Assembly: GCA_021323265.1 (NCBI GenBank)
Contig: JAJTCO010000035.1
Span: 1 to 55,103 of the forward strand
Length of the DNA stretch: 55,103 nucleotides
Reading direction: 5' to 3'
Origin: Pseudoduganella sp.
GTDB lineage: Bacteria > Pseudomonadota > Gammaproteobacteria > Burkholderiales > Burkholderiaceae_D
The position numbers were made by a program, and so were the translations under genes. Below are positions 10,398 through 18,911 of this stretch, in pieces. The notes beneath the pieces are model-generated. The model was given only the letters and a program-made list of their open reading frames with translations, did not search any database and was not told the origin of the DNA. Position 1 is the stretch's first letter. The number at the start of each line of letters is the position of its first letter.

Positions 10398-11873
10398 CAG
10401 TGCGGCCTCATCATGGTCAGGCGTGCGGACAATGCCAGCTGCGCGTGCTCGGCGTCCGAGAACGGACTTGCCGGCATGGCGCACGGCGGACAGGATCGCA
10501 GCGGCGCGGTCTTCCACTGTCATGAACTCCGAGTTCGGATGCTCCGGGTCCATGCCCGCCACGATCTGGCGGATGATGTCGGCCGGGTCTTCGCTGCGCG
10601 GGTTGTCGCTGGTGACCAGCACGTGCTCGGCCATCTGCGAAATCCTGCCCATCTGCGGGCGCTTGCCCGGGTCGCGGTCGCCGCCGCAGCCGAACACGCA
10701 CCACAGGTGGCCGCCGCGGTCGTTGGCCACGGAGCGCAGCGCCGCCAGGGTCTTTTCCAGCGCGTCGGGAGTGTGCGCGTAGTCGATCACCACCATCGGC
10801 GCGTCCTGGCCGCCGATCTGCTGCATGCGGCCCGGGGCCGGCAAGAGCGACTCGATGCCGTCGATGGCGGTACGGAAGGCAACGCCCCGGGCCAGCAGCG
10901 CGGCCAGCACGGCCAGCGCATTGCTCACGTTGAACGGGCCCACCAGCTGGGTGCGCACGTGCGCGTGGCCGAAGGTCGAGTCCAGGTTGAATTCGGTGCC
11001 CAGGTTGCGGCTGCGCAGCGCGCTGGCGCGCAGCATCGAGATGCCTTGCACGTTCGGCTGCGCCTTGGCGTCCTTCAAGGTGTAGCCGATGATGGCCGGC
11101 CTGGCGCCCTTCTTTGCCTTGATGTGCGCCACCAGGCGCTGGCCCATCGGATCATCCAGGTTGACCACGGCATGATTCAGGCCTGGCCAGTCGAACAGGA
11201 TGGTCTTGGCGGCTTCGTAGTTTTCCAGGTCGCCGTGGTAGTCCAGGTGGTCGCGCGTCAGGTTGGTGAAGATCGCCACGTCGAAATGCATGCCGTCGGT
11301 GCGGCCCTGGTGCAGGCCGATGGAGGATGCTTCGATCGCCAGCGCGACGGCGCCGTCGGTGCGCACTTCGTGCAGCTTGCGCGCCAACAGCACGGCATCC
11401 GGCGTGGTGTAGCCGGTTTCGTCGAATTCCACTTCGCCCCGTGCGCGGAACATGCCCACGCCCAGGGTGCCAATGACGGCGGCGGTTTCGCCAACCTTGG
11501 CCAGCGCCTGGCCGGTCCACACCGCGCAGGAAGTCTTGCCGTTGGTGCCGGTAACGGCCACCGTGAACATGCTCGCGTCAGGCTGGCCGTACCAGGCGTG
11601 CGCGATCGGGCCGGCCTGTTTTTTCAGGTCCGGCACGGCCAGGTGCGGCACGGCGTGCGCGGCGTCCCAGGCGTAGTCGCTGTCGTCATACACCACGGCG
11701 GCGGCGCCGTTCGCAATCGCGGCGGCGATGAAGGTGCGGCCATCCTTGGCGTCGCCGGGATAGGCAAAGAACACGTCACCGGCCTTGATGCGGCGCGAGT
11801 CGGACGCCAGCTGCGCCTGCGGCGCCGCCTGGCGCATCCAGTCAATAATCTCTTGGTGGGTCATCGTCGTCAT
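10397..11873 (-). pseudogene. murE: UDP-MurNAc-tripeptide synthetase MurE, internal deletion and frameshift near the 3' end
   Basis: MurE adds meso-diaminopimelate. The first 470 codons are normal, with the P-loop GTNGKTS at residues 109-115 and the diaminopimelate-specificity motif DNPR at 423-426. After RHAGKS the expected strand with the GKGHE motif is missing. The next conserved piece, PFSDAEHAQLALSARLT, is found in the +1 frame from about 10465 and ends at a stop overlapping the murF ATG. About 21 codons are lost and the gene length is 3n+1. In E. coli MurE the missing Gly and Glu of this motif contact diaminopimelate, so the product should be inactive. An assembly or consensus error is the simplest explanation. 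The first ATG (11871-11873) is supported by GGAGG 8 bases upstream. Confidence 0.82.
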
Positions 11874-13664
11874 TTACATGGCCTCCGGTCCGGCGTCCGT
11901 CGGCACCACGATCTCGGTGACGTTCGAATCTGGTGGCACGTTGGAGGCGCGCAAGGCGTTGATTGCAACTGCCGCGAAGGTCGGCGCCGCCACCGAGCCG
12001 CCGAAGTGACCGTTGCGCGTCGGTTCATCGATCATGACCGCAATGACGAAGCGCGGCGCCGACATCGGCACCATGCCCACGAAGGTACCGATGTACTTGC
12101 GCGGAATGGCGTAGCGGCCGTTTTCGACCTTGTAGGCCGTGCCGGTCTTGCCGCCCACGCGGTAGCCGGGGATCTGCGCCTTCTTGGCCGTCCCCTCCTT
12201 GCCCGACACCACGGTTTCCAGCATCTCGCGCATCTGCGCCGCAGTCTGCGGCTTGATGATCTGCTGGCCCAGCGGCTCCTTGTCCACCTTCTCGAACGAG
12301 AGCGGAATGGTATCGCCATTGCGGGCGAACATCATGTAGGAGCGGGCCAGCTGGATCACGGAGACCGAAATGCCGTTGCCGTAGCTCATGGTGGCCTGTT
12401 CGATCGGGCGCCACGACTTGTAGGGACGCACGCGTCCCGCCACGGCGCCGGGGAAGCCCCACTTGGGCTGCTGGCCGAAGCCGACCTTGGTAAACATCTC
12501 CCACATCTCCTGCGGCGGCATGCTGAGCGCGATCTTCGAGGTGCCGATGTTGGACGACGTCTCGATGATCTTGGCCACGTCGATCACGCCGTGCGGCTTG
12601 GTGTCGGTGATGGTGCGGTCGAGAATGGTATAGCGGCCGTTGCCGGTATCGATCAGGGTCGACGGCTTGACGCGGCCGGTGTCCAGCGCCAGCGCCACGG
12701 TGATCGGCTTGAGCGTGGAACCCGGCTCGAAGGAGTCGGTCATCACGCGGTTGCGCAGCTGGGCGCCGGTCAGGTTGCGGCGGTCGTTCGGGTCGTAGCT
12801 TGGGTAGTTGGCCAGCGCCAGCACCTCGCCCGTGTGCACGTCCAGCACCACCGCGCCGCCGGCCTTGGCGCCGAAATGCTCGACCGCCTGTTTCAGCTGG
12901 GTGAAAGCGATGTACTGGATCTTGCTGTCGACCGACAGCACCACGTCCTTGCCGTTGTGCGGTTCGACCTTGCCGCCGATGTCCTCGACCACGCGGCCGC
13001 GGCCATCCTTGATCACGCGGCGCGAGCCGGGGCGGCCGACCAGATTGGCCTGCTGCGCCAGCTCCATCGATTCCTGGCCCTTGTCGTCCACGTTGGTGAA
13101 GCCGACCAGGTGGGTCATGACTTCGCCCTGCGGATAGAAGCGCTTGTATTCAGGGCGGATATCCATGCCGTCCAGGTCCAGCGCCTTGATCTTGTCGGCG
13201 GTTTCCACCTCGACCTGGCGTTTCAGGTAGACCAGGTTGCGGTCGGAATCGAGCTTCTTGAGCAGCTCGGCCTCGCTCATTTCCAGCAGGCCGGCCAGGG
13301 CGCGGAATTTCTCTTTCGGCGCCGCTTTCAAGTCGTCCGGCGAAGCCCAGATGGCGCGCACCGGGATCGAGGTCGCCAGCACCTGGCCGTTGCGGTCGGT
13401 GATCTTGCCGCGGATGGCCGGCAGTTCCTGCGTGCGCTGGTAGCGGTTGGCGCCCTGCTCCTGCAGGAACTGCGACTGGCTGGAAGTACCTTGCAGCCAG
13501 ACGGCGCGCGCCGCCAGCGCCGCAAAAGCGACGAACAGCACGAACAGCACCACGCGCGAACGCCAGGTGGGCAGGCGCACCGCCAGCACCGGGCTCTTGG
13601 AGAAGGACACGCCCTGCGAGCGTGCCACGCGGGCCGTTCCGTTACCGCCGCTGGCGCGCATCAT
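11874..13664 (-). CDS. ftsI: Peptidoglycan D,D-transpeptidase FtsI (PBP3)
   Basis: A 596-residue class B penicillin-binding protein that cross-links septal peptidoglycan. It has a basic cytoplasmic N-terminus, one membrane anchor at about residues 25-45, a PBP dimerisation domain, then the transpeptidase domain. The active-site Ser is in SFEPGSTLKP (STLK), the SxN motif is SSN, and the KTG motif is VGGKTGTAYK. The start ATGATG at 13664 overlaps the ftsL stop by 4 bp. The stop abuts the murE start. The gene is intact. Confidence 0.96.
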   Translation of the reverse strand: MMRASGGNGTARVARSQGVSFSKSPVLAVRLPTWRSRVVLFVLFVAFAALAARAVWLQGTSSQSQFLQEQGANRYQRTQELPAIRGKITDRNGQVLATSIPVRAIWASPDDLKAAPKEKFRALAGLLEMSEAELLKKLDSDRNLVYLKRQVEVETADKIKALDLDGMDIRPEYKRFYPQGEVMTHLVGFTNVDDKGQESMELAQQANLVGRPGSRRVIKDGRGRVVEDIGGKVEPHNGKDVVLSVDSKIQYIAFTQLKQAVEHFGAKAGGAVVLDVHTGEVLALANYPSYDPNDRRNLTGAQLRNRVMTDSFEPGSTLKPITVALALDTGRVKPSTLIDTGNGRYTILDRTITDTKPHGVIDVAKIIETSSNIGTSKIALSMPPQEMWEMFTKVGFGQQPKWGFPGAVAGRVRPYKSWRPIEQATMSYGNGISVSVIQLARSYMMFARNGDTIPLSFEKVDKEPLGQQIIKPQTAAQMREMLETVVSGKEGTAKKAQIPGYRVGGKTGTAYKVENGRYAIPRKYIGTFVGMVPMSAPRFVIAVMIDEPTRNGHFGGSVAAPTFAAVAINALRASNVPPDSNVTEIVVPTDAGPEAM

Positions 13665-13933
13665 TGCTCGCCCTCCGTCAGGTACTGCGTGCGGTTCGGC
13701 GTCAGCTGCGTCATGTTCAGTTCGCGGCGCGCGATTTCCTCGATGCGGGCGTGCTTGCCCAGCGTCGACTGGTCCAGCTGCAGCTGCGACCACTCGGTGT
13801 CGAGCTGGCGCGCCTGCGCCTCGGCGCGTTCCTTGTCGACGAACAGGTGGCGTGCGCGGTATTGCGCGTTAACGACGGAAAGGCCGCAAGCGACCAGCAA
13901 TGCCGTCAACACGATATTGATCTTGTTGCTCAT
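13661..13933 (-). CDS. ftsL: Cell division protein FtsL
   Basis: A 90-residue bitopic protein with a membrane helix at about residues 4-22 and a periplasmic coiled coil ([20 protein letters not shown]) ending in the region usual for FtsL ([13 protein letters not shown]). It partners FtsB and FtsQ. It overlaps rsmH upstream and ftsI downstream by 4 bp each, in the conserved rsmH-ftsL-ftsI order. Identification rests on size, topology and position as much as on sequence. Confidence 0.93.
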   Translation of the reverse strand: MSNKINIVLTALLVACGLSVVNAQYRARHLFVDKERAEAQARQLDTEWSQLQLDQSTLGKHARIEEIARRELNMTQLTPNRTQYLTEGEQ

Positions 13934-14895
13934 GGGATGCCTCCCGCCGGCGGCAGGCGCATGGCCACGCGCATCACGGCCGAACGGGCGCGCGGGTTCT
14001 CATCGACTTCGCGCTCGGACGGCTTGACGCGCGCGAGCAGCTTGAGCTCCGGCTGCGGCAGGTCGGCCGCCCTGATCGGCAGGCGCCGGTCGGGCTGCTC
14101 CACCTTGGCCTTGGAAGCCAGGAACTGCTTGACCATGCGGTCTTCCAGCGAGTGGAAGCTGATGATGGCCAGGATGCCGCCCGGCTTGAGCGCGTTGAAG
14201 GCCTGGCTCAGTGCCGATTCAAGGTCCTCAAGCTCTTGATTGACGAAAATCCGGATAGCCTGAAAGGTGCGGGTGGCCGGATCTTTGCCCTTTTCGCGAG
14301 TCTTGACCGCGCCTGCCACGATACCGGCAAGCTGTCGTGTGCTTGAAATTGGCTCGACTGCCCTGCGAGCAACAATCGCCTTTGCAATCTGAAAAGCAAA
14401 CCGTTCTTCCCCATATTCTCTTATCACCTTTTCCAGTGTTTTTTCCGATTCCGTGGCAAGCCACTCGGCCGCCGAAATCCCGCGCGTGGTATCCATGCGC
14501 ATGTCGAGCGGACCGTCGTTGCGGAAGCTGAACCCGCGCGCCGCGTCGTCCACCTGCGGCGACGAGATGCCCAGGTCCATCAGGATGCCGTCCACGGCGT
14601 CGATGCCGCGTTCGGCCAGCGCATCCGCCATGGTGGCGAAGCTGTCATGCACGATGGTAAAGCGTGCATCGCCGATGGTTTCGGCGTTGGCGATCGCCTG
14701 CAGGTCCTTGTCGAAAGCGATCAGGCGGCCCGCGGGGCCCAGGCGCGACAGGATCAGGCGCGAATGGCCGCCGCGGCCGAAGGTGCCATCTATATAGATG
14801 CCGTTGGCGCGCGCGCCGCCCAGGTCGAGCGCATCCACCGCTTCATCTAACAGCACCGTGCGATGCTGGAACTCTGGCACCGAGGTCGTCGTCAT
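13930..14895 (-). CDS. rsmH: 16S rRNA (cytosine(1402)-N(4))-methyltransferase RsmH (MraW)
   Basis: A 321-residue SAM-dependent methyltransferase acting on C1402 of 16S rRNA. The SAM-binding loop [10 protein letters not shown] is at residues 36-45. The family motif [15 protein letters not shown] and the C-terminal [13 protein letters not shown] are present. The ATG at 14893-14895 lies 13 bp after mraZ. The frame is intact, but the DNA from about 14216 to 14458 uses AT-rich and rare codons (ATA, AGA, TTT, ATT, GAA) unlike the flanks. This suggests a recombinant or misassembled patch. Confidence 0.95.
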   Translation of the reverse strand: MTTTSVPEFQHRTVLLDEAVDALDLGGARANGIYIDGTFGRGGHSRLILSRLGPAGRLIAFDKDLQAIANAETIGDARFTIVHDSFATMADALAERGIDAVDGILMDLGISSPQVDDAARGFSFRNDGPLDMRMDTTRGISAAEWLATESEKTLEKVIREYGEERFAFQIAKAIVARRAVEPISSTRQLAGIVAGAVKTREKGKDPATRTFQAIRIFVNQELEDLESALSQAFNALKPGGILAIISFHSLEDRMVKQFLASKAKVEQPDRRLPIRAADLPQPELKLLARVKPSEREVDENPRARSAVMRVAMRLPPAGGIP

Positions 14896-14908
14896 TGTGC
14901 GTCGGGCC

Positions 14909-15337
14909 TCAGAAGGAGAAATCGGACAGGGTATCGGGCATGCCCACCTCGATGGTGGCTTGCTCGTTCTGGGCGCGCTTGACCGGATCCCAGATTTCAA
15001 AGTGGGTCAGCATGCCCGACAGCACGACCTCGCGGCCCAGGCCGACGGCGTCGCGCAGCTCGGGCGCCACCAGGATGCGGCCGGCGGAATCCATTTCGAC
15101 GTCGGCGGCGTTGCCCAGCAGGATGCGCTGCCAGCCGCGGGCCGACATCGGCCACTGGGCGATCTGGTCGCGTTTGGCTTCCCAGACGGGGCGCGGGTAC
15201 ATCAGCAGGCAGCCGTCCGGGTGTTTGGTGAGCGTGAGGCGTCCTTCGCACTGAATCGTCAGGGCGTCACGATGCTTGGCCGGGATGGACATCCTGCCTT
15301 TCGCATCTAATGTGATCGCGGACGCGCCTTGGAACAC
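14909..15337 (-). CDS. mraZ: Transcriptional regulator MraZ
   Basis: A 142-residue protein with two tandem SpoVT/AbrB-type DNA-binding domains, marked by [15 protein letters not shown] near residue 10 and [15 protein letters not shown] near residue 87. MraZ binds direct repeats in its own promoter and represses the dcw cluster. Translation starts at GTG (15335-15337), preceded by AGAAGG with 6 bases spacing. It is the first gene of the cluster. Four regularly spaced MraZ-type boxes lie directly upstream. Confidence 0.96.
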   Translation of the reverse strand: MFQGASAITLDAKGRMSIPAKHRDALTIQCEGRLTLTKHPDGCLLMYPRPVWEAKRDQIAQWPMSARGWQRILLGNAADVEMDSAGRILVAPELRDAVGLGREVVLSGMLTHFEIWDPVKRAQNEQATIEVGMPDTLSDFSF

Positions 15338-15358
15338 GGTTAACCTTCTCTCAAAAAT

Positions 15359-15393
15359 CCCACAAAACTACACTTTTTCACACTGTCGCCCAC
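15359..15393 (-). promoter_or_regulatory. Four-copy MraZ box array
   Basis: On the minus strand four pentamers repeat with an exact 10-bp period: GTGGG (15389-15393), GTGTG (15379-15383), GTGTA (15369-15373) and GTGGG (15359-15363). This fits the direct-repeat architecture of MraZ operators (TGGGN units separated by 5 bp). The array starts at the -10 element and runs into the leader, as expected for autorepression. The two middle copies are degenerate. Confidence 0.8.
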
Positions 15394-15420
15394 TTTAGAG
15401 GATGCTTACAAGGCGGTCAA
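15392..15420 (-). promoter_or_regulatory. Sigma-70 type promoter of the dcw cluster
   Basis: Minus-strand -35 TTGACC (15415-15420), a 17-bp spacer and -10 TAAAGT (15392-15397). The first MraZ box overlaps the -10 element. This is the only convincing promoter seen for the cluster in the window. Confidence 0.7.
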
Positions 15421-15720
15421 GCGATTTTCCCAAGCAAAAACAGCGAATTGTCCAATGAAATTAAGGACTTAGCGCCGTTCCTTGAGAAATAGCTGAGTCA
15501 AAAACCGTCGAGAAATTAGATACTTATGAAAGATAGTGAAAGTGCTACTTCACGTGCAGGACGCACCAAACGGGGGAAAAATGCCTAAAAATAAATTTTG
15601 AAATCGTCGTTTGGTTGCCTGAAGACAACAACACCTGAACAAAATAGCAACAAGTGTCGCAGACCCGGTGGGAGAGGGAGAATTACTGCCTGCCACGCTT
15701 TGCGCGCGATCGGTACCTCT
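15421..15720. other. Intergenic region between the mraZ promoter and the collagenase terminator
   Basis: About 300 bp of lower-GC DNA with no open frame that resembles a protein and no recognised RNA. It may hold additional dcw promoters or activator sites, but no specific element can be supported. Confidence 0.5.
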
Positions 15721-15755
15721 GAAAAAAAACATGCCGCCCAGGGTGCTGGGCGGCA
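15721..15755 (-). terminator. Rho-independent terminator of the collagenase gene
   Basis: A perfect stem TGCCGCCCAG / CTGGGCGGCA (15732-15741 and 15746-15755) with a 4-base loop. On the minus strand it is followed by a run of eight T (A-run at 15722-15729). It lies 60 bp beyond the collagenase stop. Confidence 0.9.
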
Positions 15756-15815
15756 ACTTGTATAGACAAATAGCGTTGCCGCTGCTTGCCTACATTATAC
15801 GGCGAGCGCCGCCTT

Positions 15816-18038
15816 TCAATCGTAAGTGACGCCTACCGTGACGCCGCTGAACGGCTGGCGCGCCTCCAGCAGGATGTAATACCAGCGGTTGGCCGCCGGC
15901 GTCGGAATGCTGATGCTTTCGCTGTTGCCGGCATTGGTCGAGACATAGTCGTAGGCGCTGGTGCTCGGGTAGCGGTCCAGTGCCACGTACATGTCCATAT
16001 TACCGGTGCCGCCCGCGCTCATGATCTTCACGTTCCTGGCGCCGGCCGGCACCAGCAGGTGCAGCCAGGTGCGGCTGGAGGACGACAGGTTGCGGATCGC
16101 GCAGTTCTTGCCCAGGTAGGTCGGCGAGGCCTGGCCCGTGCACGGCGGCAGGGTCGACACGCTGTCCGGCAGCGGCGGCTCGCCGGCCGTGCCGGCACTG
16201 TCGGCCCAGGTCGCGAACTCGGCGTCGTAGCGCGTGCCGATGTCGCGCACGAAGTCGCGGTAGCGGGTGTAGTCGCCCACGCGGAACTTGGCCAGTACCT
16301 GGTCCACGTCGGCGCGGTGGCGCTCCATCATGAAGCGGGTCGCCATGTAGCCCCAGCGGTAGGCGCGGTCCTGGTAGTCGGACATGTCGTAGGTATTGCC
16401 GAAGATTTCGCTCAGGCGGTACTTGCGGCTGCGCGCCATGTCGATCGCCGGCTGGTTGTTGTTGCGCAGCGAGAGGTATTCGCCGATGCCCTCGATCCAC
16501 CACACGGTCGGCACGGCGGTGCTGTCGCCGAAGTCGCCGTACATGTTGAAGCGGCCGTCCAGGTAATGCACGTATTCATGCTCCAGGTTCCAGACCTTGA
16601 AGGTCGGGCGCAGCCAGGACGCCTCGTGCGCGATGAAGCGCGCCTGGTTGCCCACCTGCGCCGGGTCGCCTTCCAGGTACATGCCGCCGTTGTTGGTGCC
16701 GATGCCGTAGATGACGCCGGCATACTTGTTGTAGTTGGCGTAGTCGTCGAACACCACCAGTTCCAGCGCCGAGTTGTTGTCGTGCGCCACCGGGGTGCGG
16801 TTGGTCTGCAGCATGGCGTGCGCATAGCTTTCCTGCCCTGCCAGCGTGCTGCACACTTCCTGCACCTGGGCGTTGTTCATCTCCTGCGCGCGCAGGCGCA
16901 GCGTCGGGCTGCAGTTGTAGCTTACCGGCAGCACGGCATTGGCCAGCTGGGTCTCGTAGTTGCACACGCCGTACTGCGCGCAGTTGGCGCTGTCGTAGTA
17001 CTTCACCGCCGCCGCGGCAGCGAGCCACATGCCGCTGTCGGCGCCCAGCATGGTGCTGGTGTCGAGTACGCGCTGCACCATGGGCTTGACTTGCGGCTTG
17101 AGCGCCGGGTACTGCATGAAGCGGAACGCTTCGTTGGCCGCGTCGGTCAGGTGGGCGCCGGCGTTGGTGTTGAGCAGGGCCGCCTTGTTGTTGGTGATGA
17201 AGGCGTTCAGCGCATTGGCGTAGGAAATGTCGGTCGACAGCAAGGTGTCGGCGCCGGCCATGCCATGCGCGCGGAAGATCACCGTCAGGGCACCGGTCAT
17301 GCCGCCGCTGGCACTGTTCTGCTTGAGCGGTTCGGCCGCCGCCGGGGCGCCGGCACGCACCGTGAAGCGCTCCACTGTGGCCCTGGCGTCGGGCAGGAAC
17401 TGCACTTCGTCGTTCATGTTGGTGACCAGCTTCCACGCCTCGTTGGCCGTGGTGTAGGCGGCGCTGTTGTCGGCGTACAGGGCGCTGCCCTGCAGCAGGC
17501 CGTGCAGCGACGTGCGCAGCGGCGCGCGCACGCTTTCGGTCAGGGCCGGGATGCTGCCGCCGCTGGCCTGGTAATAGCCGGCGCGCAGGTAGAGCACCAG
17601 GTTGACCAGCTTCATGTTGGTGGCGTTGTAGCCGGCCGCTTCGCTGGCCAGGCGCGCGCTGACGGCGCTGACGTTGGCGCTGGAATAGATGGTGGCAGCC
17701 AGCGCGGGTGATGCGGAGAACAGCGGGTAGGTGCACTCGAAATCGGGCAGCGTGGCCACGTATTCGGCCAGCGCCGCGCCGCTGTAGCCGGCAAGGGTGT
17801 TCATGTCCTTGCACTGCGGCGTGGCGGCCATGGGCGTCACGCTCGCCTTCATGTTGCGCGGCATCAGGTCGTTGCGCGGCTTGCGCGTAGGAGCCAGGTC
17901 GTACTTGCTTTGCTCCACCGATGGCGGCAGGGTCTGGCGCTGGTGCGGCGCCGGCGGCTGTTTCAGCTTGCCGCCGCTATCCGCGTGGGCGTGCGCGGCA
18001 AGCAGCAAGGCTGCCACGCCTAGGGTTTTCAACATCAT
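15816..18038 (-). CDS. Secreted M9 family metallopeptidase (microbial collagenase)
   Basis: A 740-residue exported protease. A signal peptide (about residues 1-19, ending AHAHA) is followed by a Pro-rich propeptide, then the activator and peptidase domains of the M9 family. The zinc motif HEYVH is at residues 487-491. The third ligand is most likely Glu516 in WWIEGIGEY, matching the HEXXH...EG spacing of clostridial ColG. The C-terminal 110 residues look like a pre-peptidase C-terminal (PPC) beta-sandwich (SSSRTWLHLLVPAGARNVKI), often involved in substrate binding or secretion. The gene is monocistronic with its own terminator. Collagen is the expected substrate; gelatin or other Gly-Pro-rich proteins are possible. 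Confidence 0.9.
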   Translation of the reverse strand: MMLKTLGVAALLLAAHAHADSGGKLKQPPAPHQRQTLPPSVEQSKYDLAPTRKPRNDLMPRNMKASVTPMAATPQCKDMNTLAGYSGAALAEYVATLPDFECTYPLFSASPALAATIYSSANVSAVSARLASEAAGYNATNMKLVNLVLYLRAGYYQASGGSIPALTESVRAPLRTSLHGLLQGSALYADNSAAYTTANEAWKLVTNMNDEVQFLPDARATVERFTVRAGAPAAAEPLKQNSASGGMTGALTVIFRAHGMAGADTLLSTDISYANALNAFITNNKAALLNTNAGAHLTDAANEAFRFMQYPALKPQVKPMVQRVLDTSTMLGADSGMWLAAAAAVKYYDSANCAQYGVCNYETQLANAVLPVSYNCSPTLRLRAQEMNNAQVQEVCSTLAGQESYAHAMLQTNRTPVAHDNNSALELVVFDDYANYNKYAGVIYGIGTNNGGMYLEGDPAQVGNQARFIAHEASWLRPTFKVWNLEHEYVHYLDGRFNMYGDFGDSTAVPTVWWIEGIGEYLSLRNNNQPAIDMARSRKYRLSEIFGNTYDMSDYQDRAYRWGYMATRFMMERHRADVDQVLAKFRVGDYTRYRDFVRDIGTRYDAEFATWADSAGTAGEPPLPDSVSTLPPCTGQASPTYLGKNCAIRNLSSSSRTWLHLLVPAGARNVKIMSAGGTGNMDMYVALDRYPSTSAYDYVSTNAGNSESISIPTPAANRWYYILLEARQPFSGVTVGVTYD

Positions 18039-18140
18039 GTCTCCACTCCTGTTCTACTGTTGTTAGATGGGAGAGCCCATGCTAACGAGGAGGAGCGGCG
18101 GGATTGCTGGCGTGCGCGGCGTTAGTGTGATTTCGCCCGG

Positions 18141-18911
18141 TCAGGCGCTGTGAACTGCACAAGCGACGGGCGAAAAAGCCACAGGCGGCGGGCGCGAACC
18201 GTTGCGGAACTGGCTCGGCGTATAGCCCGTCATGGCCTTGAACTGGCGGGAAAAGGCGCTGTGGTCGGTGTAGCCGCACTCGCGCGCGATGTCGGCGATG
18301 CTGCGGCTCGGGTGCGCCTCGATCAGCGCCAGCGCGCCTTCCAGGCGCGATTGCAGCAGCAGCTGGCGCGGGCTGTAGTGGAAGACCTTCTGGAACAGGC
18401 GCTCCACGCGCGCCAGCGACAGACCCTCTTCGCGCGCCAGTTCGTTCAGGTTCAGCTGCAGGTGGAAGTTGTCGCGGATGCGCTGCGCGATGCGCGCCAC
18501 CTGGCGGTACACCGGGTGCTGCTCGTCCACCAGGCCCAGGTCGTGCGAGGTGCCCACCAGGCCGACGATCTCGCCCTGCTCGTTGCGCAGCGGCGTCTTG
18601 TGGGTCAGGCACCAGCCGCGGCGGCGGTTCGGGTACAGGTGCAGTTCCAGGTGCTTCTCGATGGTGGCGCCCAGTTCGATCACCTGGCGGTCCTGCTCTT
18701 CATAGGCGGCCGCCAGCGGGCGCGGGTGCACATCCATCACGGTCTTGCCCAGGATGTCGGACTTGTTGCGCAGGCCGCAGCGGCGCGCCAGCGTGTTGTT
18801 GACGGCCACATAGCGGCCGTCGCGGTCCTTGACGAAAAAGGCCACTTCGGTGAGCGCGTCGAACAGCTTTTCGATCGCGTCCAGCTCCACATTCCAAGGA
18901 CGGTCCATCAT
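18141..18911 (-). CDS. PAS domain-containing AraC family transcriptional regulator
   Basis: A 256-residue regulator. Residues about 15-125 form a PAS fold ([20 protein letters not shown] ... LVGTSHDL). Residues about 150-235 form the double helix-turn-helix of AraC/XylS proteins ([20 protein letters not shown]). The start chosen is the ATG at 18909-18911, which overlaps the glpK stop and has GGGAGA 7 bases upstream; an ATG at 18926 is also possible. Coupling to glpK suggests it senses a metabolite or redox signal tied to glycerol use, but target genes are unknown. Confidence 0.88.
   Translation of the reverse strand: MMDRPWNVELDAIEKLFDALTEVAFFVKDRDGRYVAVNNTLARRCGLRNKSDILGKTVMDVHPRPLAAAYEEQDRQVIELGATIEKHLELHLYPNRRRGWCLTHKTPLRNEQGEIVGLVGTSHDLGLVDEQHPVYRQVARIAQRIRDNFHLQLNLNELAREEGLSLARVERLFQKVFHYSPRQLLLQSRLEGALALIEAHPSRSIADIARECGYTDHSAFSRQFKAMTGYTPSQFRNGSRPPPVAFSPVACAVHSA

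Noticed and set aside
8952..11873. A single 973-codon frame that reads as a bifunctional MurE-MurF protein
   Set aside because: The normal MurE tail and stop are present in the +1 frame and overlap a proper murF ATG; the fusion results from a deletion and frameshift.
10206..14027. A very long open frame (1273 codons) on the plus strand opposite murF, murE and ftsI
   Set aside because: It is antisense to well-identified genes, is rich in Arg, His, Gln and Ala with no family motifs, and is explained by GC-rich codon bias.
15550..15756. A 68-codon minus-strand frame between mraZ and the collagenase gene
   Set aside because: It contains the collagenase terminator hairpin and T-run, has no ribosome site and no protein features.
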